Assembly (NCBI GenBank): GCA_009746045.1
Contig: RPFO01000027.1
Coordinates: 5,719,924-5,783,923, forward strand
Length of the DNA stretch: 64,000 bases
Reading direction: 5' to 3'
Source: Mesostigma viride
Lineage: Eukaryota > Streptophyta > Mesostigmatophyceae > Mesostigmatales > Mesostigmataceae
The notes below the pieces were generated by a model. The model made no database searches and was not told where the DNA came from. It worked only from the letters and a program-made list of their open reading frames with translations. The translations under genes were made by a program, and so were the position numbers. Every line of letters begins with the position of its first letter. Within the stretch, counting starts at the first letter, position 1. This document shows positions 56,540 through 64,000 of the stretch, piece by piece.

Positions 56540-58003
56540 AATGCCAGATTCTCAACGAGCAGCTGTCATGTTTCAAGACTCTCTTTCAATTCGGCAGTTG
56601 AAGGAAATGTTCTTGTTCTGTCCCGCTAAGTTTGCATTCACTTCAAGTTCTTGCAGAGTGATTTTACTTGTACGCTGCAGGATGCCACGTTGCTGAATTT
56701 AATGTTTTTTCATGCAGCAACAATTTCATAGTCATGCAGCCTACCCAGACACGAGTTCTACTCAGTTATTCCTGGATCGGATTCTTGGCATGGATGTAGC
56801 AGGCATGCAGTGGTGGCCCATGCACAATAATTGGCGCATGCACAGCAGGCGCAGGTGCCATCCAAGCAAAAACATTGCTGTGCGTACTACTACTAGCTAT
56901 AGTATTTGGTTGTATCCTTGATAGTATTTGTTTATGATCGAGATGCATTGATAATGTAACAGATAAATCAAAGTTTGAGGCCTGGTTCTAAAAAAATGCA
57001 CCAGTGACATGAGAAAGACATACTAAAAAAAACCCTGAAACAATGCTTATGCCAATTGTTAAATGGAAAGCATTTCATCCAAGCCTGGCTCCCCAAGGCA
57101 GAAACGTTGGGGTGCAGCCTGACTGGTACAAAATTTGGCTCGTGACCACAAAGATACCTGATAGGAGGGCACCTACGGGCTACCATAATCTGGCTACTTT
57201 GTCCCTCACAAGCCGCCGCAGGGACACTATGTACCATGTTTCTTTCGACGTCCAAGAAGGCCGTGGAAAGAAGCCATCAACACTAAACAGCACTCGTCGA
57301 GCAGCTCGTACGCAGAGCCCTCTGGAGTCTCTGGCGGGGCACCAACTAATCTTGGTCACGCGCAGGCCTTGGCATGCCATGCATCCAGAACTGATTGTCG
57401 TACACGCCAAGTACCCAAGGCTCTACACTTACAGGGAGCTACACAAACAGGGACGTACACATACTGGGCAGAGGGATACACATACGGGTTCTGATTTTTT
57501 ACACATACGGGTTGTCTACTTGATACATACAAGACACACATGGCAGAAGGACGTCCATACACAGCTACATACAAGCGTTTGTATTGCCAAGAGGCAGGGA
57601 CGCATGGCGGTCCCAAAGAAAAGAAAAATCATCCCGAAACTCTGTGACCGGCGCTCTCTGGAAGGCAAAAACCTGGCCGTTGCCTCACGCGACAGCCGCA
57701 CCGCCAGCGCCGGAGAGGAGGCTTGGAGCCGGACGGCAAGACGACCCACCAGAAGGGCCACGGCCACCACTAAATCAGTTGGCGGGATTGATTAAATAAT
57801 GAACCACCATTATGGCCGCTCCACTAACGTGCGAGGGTCCAACCCAGACACAAAAAAAGGCTCGCTTACATCACCACTACAGCCGGTAGATGCGAGCTGA
57901 TTGAATCATCAACCGTCGCCACAGCGGGTAGATGCGAACTGATTGAGTACGCATCCGCTCTCTAGGGTATTATGCAGATGGCTGAACGAGTAATCGATTG
58001 TCG
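56540..58003. other. Interval with one unsupported open frame
   Basis: A 250-codon plus frame (57043-57795) has no recognised domain and no neighbour context. Its composition is mixed, and it contains CATAC-rich direct repeats (ACACATACGGG, 57477-57510). It may be chance or a decayed element. 57880-57950 has a short duplication of GATGCGA.CTGATTGA. The right end would hold the 3' UTR of the large minus-strand gene. Confidence 0.4.
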
Positions 58004-61000
58004 CTACAGCCGCAACCCCCAAGGGTTGAACAGCGACGACCCCTGCGGCGCCGTCGTGACCATACTGGGCACGTCACGCCCCATCCAATTCAGGCGATCG
58101 TTCCCACCACCTTGCCGGACAGCATCTGCTGACGCATCCGTGCCCCCGGCGGGCTCGCTCCCGGGACCACCATTCCCGGAGCCACCGGTGGTCAACGCTC
58201 TCCCACCATTCGCTGTAGCGGGGGAGGACGAGGGGAAAGCGCCGTTCTGGAACCAAGGTGGCGCGAACAGCAGCTCGGCTCCGCACGTGGAGTACGCGCC
58301 CAGCGGGCGATGTGTACTGCCGCCGTCCCCTGTAGTGCTGCCGCCGCCGCCAACTGATGTGGTGGCACTGCCGCCAGCAGTAGCACTGGATGGTGCCACC
58401 TCCGATGGCGTGGTGCTCCCCATGGCCAAAATCGCATGGGCCGCGCCACCACCGATGGGCCCCTTGTTCTTGCCGCCGCCAAGACCACCCAGAGGCAACT
58501 TGCCACCTCGCGACGCCATGGCAGCTTGCGACGCCAATGCCATCGTGTCGGCCCTGTCTCCATTCTGGCTCCCGTCCCTGGTGCCATGCCCCTTGCTCGT
58601 GACCTCACGGCCATCCATCTCCACAACCATACCTTTCTGGCCCTCCCCCAGCCCCGGTGTCAGCACAAACCCCGCCCCTTTCTCGCCATCCCCATCCCCA
58701 CCCCCATCCCCGTTCAATGGACCTTCCCCCAGAGCTCGCCCCATCATCCGCGTCCGCGCCTGATTTCCGAGCGCCACCGTCGCCATGATTGTATGCTCCG
58801 TGTGGTCCACTACTCTTGTTGCCTGGTCCTCGTAATCCGTGATCACTGTCATGGGGCGGCATGGACGCGATGATATTGTGTGACCCATGTGGTATCCAGC
58901 CGCAGCCGCCGTCCTTGTTCTTGTTGCGTGGTCTGCAGCTTCGCAAGACAACCCACCATGTTGGTCCGCGTGCTCTCCGAACGCCATCACCGCCATCGGC
59001 ACCCGGTCCCCCTGCTCCGCCATCATTTTCCCGTGGTCCTCATGCTCGCCCCCCGGCATCTGCCAGGGCGGCTGCCAACGCGAGAGCGTGCCCAGGGCCC
59101 CCAGCGCGTCCAGGTGGGAGTCGAGCGACGAGCGCTCCAGGGACCCTGCGCGGGCGCGGCCACCGCCGACGAGGATACCACCGCCGCCACCACCACCGGC
59201 AACGCCTCTATCCCCCCTCCCGCTGCCACCACTGCCAGTCACCGGCCTGTCACTTTGGGAAACCCCCTGCTCGGCCAAGTCGCTGAGGAAAGGGCCCGAG
59301 TGCAAACTAGTAGATGCCTTCGTCGCGGACACGTCTCCCCTCGCTGCTGCGAGAGGTGCGAAAGGGGCGGATGTCAGGATAGCCGAACGCTGGGTCGCGG
59401 AAACCTCTCCCCCCGCTCTACCCGCAGGCAACTTGACCTCCATCCGCGCCGGCCATAGGCCGCAGTTGTCCAGCCAGGCAACGCCCCTGTCCTCAAAACC
59501 AAATGTCGGCAACACAGGCAGGTCGCACGAGATTCCCGCGGGCGTGCCCACCGCGTCCCATTCGACAACGTGCGATGACGCAAGCGCGGCCGTCGATGAT
59601 GTCGCATTCGAGCCAGGGAAGCCGATGCCTCCATCCAACGACAGCGCATGTCCGAGGAGCCTAGGCGCCTCCGTCATGTGGGATCCGCCCCCGTTCGATG
59701 CCTCTGCTGGCGCGCCCCACAGGCGGACCCCACCCTGGGGTCGCGCAGGGTCCGTGGGCGGGTAGGAGACCCCGTAGGGGGCGCTGAGCCCCAAGACCAG
59801 AGCATCAGTCTGGCGGCCCAACGGGTACGATGTGGCGGACGACAGCGGCAGTGCGGCAGCATGCGCGTGGGCGTGAAACTCAGAGGCTTCTGTGGGAGCT
59901 GCCCCGGATGGCAACTGCCGGCTGACATCGACATGGGATGTTGGCAAGTGCAGGCTGACAGTGGGGGGGGAGATCCCGACAGGTGGGGGCATTGACCCCG
60001 TTGACCAAGGAAGGAACGGCGGAGACGAAGAGGAGAGGGAAGAAGAAGAAGAGGAAGAAGAAGCGCTGCGGCCTGCAGTGCTCGAGACATTTGTGGCGCC
60101 GCCGCCTGTGGCATTGGTTACGTTCGTGGCCATGGTGTTATTGCCGTCACCCGCAACCGCCGCGGCCATCTCCACCCTCTCCCCACCCGTGCCCCTCGGC
60201 CCCATCAGGGTGTTGCCTTGCGAAGCCGTAAGCGTGGCGGCGGCATCGCTCCCGCCAGCGTTCCGTGCCACCCACTTGGCATTACCGGCGATCGCCCGCG
60301 CGCCCGCTGGGGTCATCCGTGACGTGTGTGCTGGCGTCTGCCAACCCGTGGGCGGCGGGTGATGCGCCGCGCGAGGAATCGCATCCGTCGAAGGATAGTC
60401 AGATATCCCCCGCTGGCTCGCGGCCGCTGCGGGGACCACTGCACTGGTCGCTATAGTCGCTATAGTCGATGTAATCGCCCGGTCACCCACACAAGCGCTG
60501 GCCCGTGAGGCAGCCGTACCCCCGTGCTTCGTCCCCAGGGACTTGCTAGCGTGCTGCTGGGTGCTGGCAACGGTCATGTTCGGCGGTGGCTGCTTCCCAC
60601 CAGGGGTCATTCCCTTGTTGGTTGCTGTTTCCCGTAACGGTTGGTGCTTCGTGCTGGTGCTTCCCGTGACGGCGGGGCCACCGGTGCCCGCTGCTTGCAC
60701 ACGCACATGCTTGCGCCCGCCACCCGTGTGCGCCGATGACGATGTTGACGACGCGAGCGACGAGGATGATGACAGAGCGGGGCTCGCGGGCTGTGACGGC
60801 AACAGGCTTGCGGGCTGTGATGCCGATGGCCCAAGTCCCGACGAACCCACGCACGCCCCCACGCGGCTGCCTTGCAAAGCGATCGCACCGGTGTGGCTAC
60901 TGGCAGCCACAATGTTGCTGCTATTGGCAGCCGCAAGGTTACCGGTCTTGACAGCGAGGTCCCCGCCACCCGACGACAACGATGACCTGGCAGGGGAGCT

Positions 61001-64000
61001 GATTGGGAGGGCTTGCGATGACCATGGCGCAGCGTGGGCATCCGTGGCGGGGGTGGGGGACTGCAGCCCCCGCCCCCACGCACGAGCTGCCCCCCCGCTG
61101 CCCGCGCCGCGCCCCCCTACCCCGCTGCCTGTCACCGCCGCCGATCCTGGCAAGGCCCCACCAGGCATGCCGAGGCCTCCTCCACCTGCGAGACCTCTTC
61201 CTGCGTCACCGGCGAGAGGAGGGCTCCCTCTGGAATGCTCCCTCGCGTCCGTGATTACGTTGACAGCGTTCACCTCGTCCGAATGCCCCCTCGCTCCCAC
61301 CATGGTCGAGGGTGCGTGCTCGGGGTGGACGGCTGCTAGGGGGGTTGGATGAGGACCATGTTGTGTCGGTGCCAACCCTGCATGTTGTGTCGGTGCCGAC
61401 CCCGCGACCAGGCTGGCTTGAGGGCCCAGCGACCCCTTGCGCAGCCCGTGGGCGACGACAGCAGCAAAGTCCACGCGGGGGCGGGGCATGGGCATGGCCC
61501 TGGGTATCGCTCCAGAAGAAACGCTGCCTTCGTGGGTGGCTGATGCGTTACCATGTAATCGAGGGTCGCTTTCGCCTTCCGGTGGTCCCAGGTGGTCGTG
61601 GTGGTGGTCGTGGTGATAGACCTCTCCAGCGTTGTGGTGGGGCAGCGGTGGTTGAGCGTGGCTGTACACATCCTGCTGCTGCCTTGGGTGCAGTTGTGGC
61701 TGCTGCTGCTGCAGGTTATGTGAATAGTGGGGGTGTGGGGGGTATGCGTCGCCAGCAAGGCTGCCCCCTCCACCAGGATGGTCCCGCGAGGAGTCGTACG
61801 CAATGCCTGCCTCATGACCACTACCACCGCCACCGCCACCACCACCAGCACCACCACCGCCGCCACTGCCTGCAAGCACAGCTCCTCCTGCGTGCACTTG
61901 TCCCCGTTGCACTCCTCCCGCAAACGGCCCCATTCCTGCGCCCTGGTTCCCCCCTCCGCCCCCCCGGGCTGCCCCTGTGCTGGACAGCCCGCGTTCCCAG
62001 CTCACCGTGGGGGAGCTGCTACCACTGGTGCTACTGCTGCCACCCGCAGTGATGGGCTTCCCGCCCCCAAGACTTGCGATCGCCCCCGCGGTTGCCATGC
62101 CCCCAACTGGGCCATTCCCTTTTCCGCCCACGGCAGCACCTCCCCCCGCAAAAAATGCATTCCCCCCCGGGGTCATTCCCCCCCCTGCCATGGTGTTACT
62201 GCCCTGCACGCCCTCCGCAACCCCACCCATGTGCGCCCCCGAATTCGAAAACGACGCCCCACCCACGTGCCGCCCTGACGAGGAAGACGAGGACGACGAG
62301 GTGGAAGCGGCGCGGGGCGATGTGTGCAGGGTCGCACGCTGGGAGACTTGCATCGCAGCGCCACGGCTGCCGCCCCCACCTTGGTTCCCAAAACCACGAC
62401 CGACCGCAATGCGGCCCCCCCCTATCCCGCGGGGTGCCTTTTGGGCCGCAGCGGTCACGGTGGCATTTGCGTGACCTGGGGATGGCGCCGCAGCGGTCAC
62501 TGTAGCATTTGCATGGCCTGGTCGCGGCACTTGGGTGGCTGCGTGGCCTCGTGAGGGCGCTGCGACCGCATGGCCAGGTATGGCGCCAGGGTGACTCACG
62601 TGCGAGGCTAGGGCGTGCAACGACGATGGCGGATGCACAGATGATACCGTATGCGGAGACGGGAGCGATGAAGCGTGGGATGGCAGGAGCTGCGAAGCTG
62701 GATGCGTAGATGTTGGGTGGGATGATGGTGGGTGGGCAGGTGAATGCCATGATGATGGATGCGAGGATGCTTGGGAGGATGACGTGCGCACGGGCGAGTG
62801 GGTGCTATCGCCCGCAGCCGGGTGGTGGTGTGCAGGCGGAGGCAAGGGCGTGGGGGATGGTCCTGTGGCTGGCACCCGATGGGGATGGCCAGGAAGGGAA
62901 GAGTGGCTGCTGCTGGGCGTTCGCTCTTGGTGAAGAGGCTCAGTAAAAACGAATTCCCCCCCGCCCGCAACCGTGTCTGCCCCCGGCCCGATGCCAGCTG
63001 ATGCCAACTGTTCCAAATGGGTCAAGTCGGACCCAGATGACATCCCGCTGGACAGTGCTTCCCCATCCGCCCTTGGCGCTATGGCTGCACAAGGCCACCC
63101 CCTTTCTGGTGTTGGTTTCCTTTCTTGTTGCCAGGTGGCAGCGATGCAATCGGACCTGGCGTGCTTGTCTCCTTTCCCGGTTCCTTGTAGCTCGGTCACC
63201 TGTGGCTCCGTCACCCGGTGGGTTGCTGGCCCGTCCCCCCTTTCCTCGAGCGGCGGCGGCTGCTTGCCATCCCAGCTGCCATGGGCTGTCGTGCTTGCAT
63301 GCCGGGCAACGGTATCAGGGAATGATGGCATGTGTCCATCCCCAGGAACGCTGATGCTGTCTCCGTCTCCTGCTCTGCTCGCGTGGGGGGAATGTCCACC
63401 GCCACGCCCAACACCGTGGCCCGTGCCCGAAGCATGCGTCACCGGACTTGCGGTCAGCGGGCTGCTGCCAGCGGATGAACTGCCAGTCGGCACGCTGCCA
63501 GTGGATGCACTGCCAGTCGGCACGCTGCCTGTGGATGCACTGCCAGTCGGCACGCTGCCTGTGGATGCACTGCCGGTAGGCAGGCTGCCTGTGGATGCCG
63601 GGGATGATGACGGTGGGATGACTGTCGAGTCGGCAGAGGGAGGGGGTGTAGGCGGGCGGTGGGGAAGGGTAGAATTCACAGCTGCAACCCTCTCGGCGTC
63701 GCTGCTTCCTCCCGTTGCGCCGCCACCACCGATCGAGACCACCCCGCCGCAGGTGGAGGTATCGGGAGCACTCGCGTCGTCCACCCACGAGGCATCCGTC
63801 ACGAACCGGTGCACTGCGACCTGGGGCGATTCGGGCGGATGTGCGCGGGCGTCGGGGGGATGAGCCTGGGTTTGATTCGTTGCCGCTTGGTGCGTGGGCG
63901 TTTGGTTCAGATGACCGTGGGGTGTGCGGTTCTGGGACAGCCGTGTGCGTCGCTGTTCCTCGACGAGCTGTGCCACCTCCTCGCGCACCTGGGTCAAGGG
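58004..64000 (-). CDS. Very large low-complexity protein, 3' part (gene runs off the window)
   Basis: An open frame of nearly 2,000 codons without stop or visible intron, ending SSLFNPWGLRL at 58004; the 5' end lies beyond 64000. A CAG followed by GTGCGCGAGG at about 63988-63979 (minus sense) could be a splice acceptor, as three GT47 exons start similarly. Otherwise coding continues upstream. The first visible segment is charged and helical (VREEVAQLVEEQRRTR). The rest is Ser/Gly/Ala/Thr/His-rich with Pro-rich and poly-Gly parts, a short repeat STGSVPTGSA (about 63475-63595) and a duplicated GHANATVTAAA. More structured patches occur near the C-terminus (LPVLPTFGFEDRGVAWLDNC). Such sequence suits a regulatory or scaffold protein of the nucleus or cytoplasm. 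I recognise no domain. Codon use is strongly G/C at third positions, supporting real coding. Confidence 0.65.
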   Translation of the reverse strand, partial: PLTQVREEVAQLVEEQRRTRLSQNRTPHGHLNQTPTHQAATNQTQAHPPDARAHPPESPQVAVHRFVTDASWVDDASAPDTSTCGGVVSIGGGGATGGSSDAERVAAVNSTLPHRPPTPPPSADSTVIPPSSSPASTGSLPTGSASTGSVPTGSASTGSVPTGSASTGSVPTGSSSAGSSPLTASPVTHASGTGHGVGRGGGHSPHASRAGDGDSISVPGDGHMPSFPDTVARHASTTAHGSWDGKQPPPLEERGDGPATHRVTEPQVTELQGTGKGDKHARSDCIAATWQQERKPTPERGWPCAAIAPRADGEALSSGMSSGSDLTHLEQLASAGIGPGADTVAGGGEFVFTEPLHQERTPSSSHSSLPGHPHRVPATGPSPTPLPPPAHHHPAAGDSTHSPVRTSSSQASSHPSSWHSPAHPPSSHPTSTHPASQLLPSHASSLPSPHTVSSVHPPSSLHALASHVSHPGAIPGHAVAAPSRGHAATQVPRPGHANATVTAAAPSPGHANATVTAAAQKAPRGIGGGRIAVGRGFGNQGGGGSRGAAMQVSQRATLHTSPRAASTSSSSSSSSGRHVGGASFSNSGAHMGGVAEGVQGSNTMAGGGMTPGGNAFFAGGGAAVGGKGNGPVGGMATAGAIASLGGGKPITAGGSSSTSGSSSPTVSWERGLSSTGAARGGGGGNQGAGMGPFAGGVQRGQVHAGGAVLAGSGGGGGAGGGGGGGGSGHEAGIAYDSSRDHPGGGGSLAGDAYPPHPHYSHNLQQQQPQLHPRQQQDVYSHAQPPLPHHNAGEVYHHDHHHDHLGPPEGESDPRLHGNASATHEGSVSSGAIPRAMPMPRPRVDFAAVVAHGLRKGSLGPQASLVAGSAPTQHAGLAPTQHGPHPTPLAAVHPEHAPSTMVGARGHSDEVNAVNVITDAREHSRGSPPLAGDAGRGLAGGGGLGMPGGALPGSAAVTGSGVGGRGAGSGGAARAWGRGLQSPTPATDAHAAPWSSQALPISSPARSSLSSGGGDLAVKTGNLAAANSSNIVAASSHTGAIALQGSRVGACVGSSGLGPSASQPASLLPSQPASPALSSSSSLASSTSSSAHTGGGRKHVRVQAAGTGGPAVTGSTSTKHQPLRETATNKGMTPGGKQPPPNMTVASTQQHASKSLGTKHGGTAASRASACVGDRAITSTIATIATSAVVPAAAASQRGISDYPSTDAIPRAAHHPPPTGWQTPAHTSRMTPAGARAIAGNAKWVARNAGGSDAAATLTASQGNTLMGPRGTGGERVEMAAAVAGDGNNTMATNVTNATGGGATNVSSTAGRSASSSSSSSSLSSSSPPFLPWSTGSMPPPVGISPPTVSLHLPTSHVDVSRQLPSGAAPTEASEFHAHAHAAALPLSSATSYPLGRQTDALVLGLSAPYGVSYPPTDPARPQGGVRLWGAPAEASNGGGSHMTEAPRLLGHALSLDGGIGFPGSNATSSTAALASSHVVEWDAVGTPAGISCDLPVLPTFGFEDRGVAWLDNCGLWPARMEVKLPAGRAGGEVSATQRSAILTSAPFAPLAAARGDVSATKASTSLHSGPFLSDLAEQGVSQSDRPVTGSGGSGRGDRGVAGGGGGGGILVGGGRARAGSLERSSLDSHLDALGALGTLSRWQPPWQMPGGEHEDHGKMMAEQGDRVPMAVMAFGEHADQHGGLSCEAADHATRTRTAAAAGYHMGHTISSRPCRPMTVITDYEDQATRVVDHTEHTIMATVALGNQARTRMMGRALGEGPLNGDGGGDGDGEKGAGFVLTPGLGEGQKGMVVEMDGREVTSKGHGTRDGSQNGDRADTMALASQAAMASRGGKLPLGGLGGGKNKGPIGGGAAHAILAMGSTTPSEVAPSSATAGGSATTSVGGGGSTTGDGGSTHRPLGAYSTCGAELLFAPPWFQNGAFPSSSPATANGGRALTTGGSGNGGPGSEPAGGTDASADAVRQGGGNDRLNWMGRDVPSMVTTAPQGSSLFNPWGLRL

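Noticed and set aside
57043-57795. 250-codon plus frame as a gene
   Set aside because: No recognisable domain, mixed composition and internal short repeats. Kept only as an unsupported frame.
58390-63863. Plus-strand frames of up to 296 codons opposite the large minus frame
   Set aside because: Mirror frames of a GC-rich ORF. Only the minus frame is continuous over 6 kb.

Overview
This is eukaryotic nuclear DNA: spliced genes with GT-AG introns, GC-rich exons, many microsatellites and nested transposons, and no operons. The organism is most likely an alga, and a green alga is my best guess. The reasons are a GT47 exostosin-like glycosyltransferase fused to EGF-like modules, a long MORN-repeat protein, and E2F-like boxes ahead of a replication gene. 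The assignment is an inference; no rRNA, tRNA or organelle gene is visible to fix it.

Layout. 1-5.3 kb is a nest of LINE fragments (one long RT pseudogene at 2.6-5.3 kb), a SINE-like repeat and an element I call B. 5.3-7.8 kb shows no supported gene. 7.8-19.4 kb (minus) is a five-exon type II membrane GT47/EGF glycosyltransferase of about 2,040 aa. 19.4-20.4 kb is a shared head-to-head promoter interval. 20.4-35.9 kb (plus) is a nine-exon MORN protein of 847 aa whose exon phases all agree. 36-39.5 kb is LINE, SINE-like and element B debris with a LINE ORF1. 39.8-41.3 kb (minus) is an unrecognised secreted or membrane-anchored acidic/Ser-rich protein. 42.4-43.3 kb (plus) is a compact two-exon gene for the small replication protein A subunit (RPA3/RPA14), with E2F-like sites upstream. 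44.8-56.5 kb is a dense transposon cluster: LINE ORF1 copies, two LINE RT pseudogenes each split by a hAT-type DNA transposon with a perfect 8-bp target duplication, and LINE 3' tails. 58-64 kb (minus) is the 3' part of a very large low-complexity open frame that runs off the window.

The observation I rate highest is in the introns. In most long introns of both the GT47 and MORN genes, diverged copies of the adjoining exon edge, splice site included, are repeated inside the intron (splice-junction echoes), often next to long satellite arrays. This looks like a common mode of intron growth by local duplication across splice junctions, and it places many decoy splice sites. A second theme is LINE 3' tails that end in a small CAAC-loop hairpin followed by a (TTAA)n microsatellite and are often found tail to tail.
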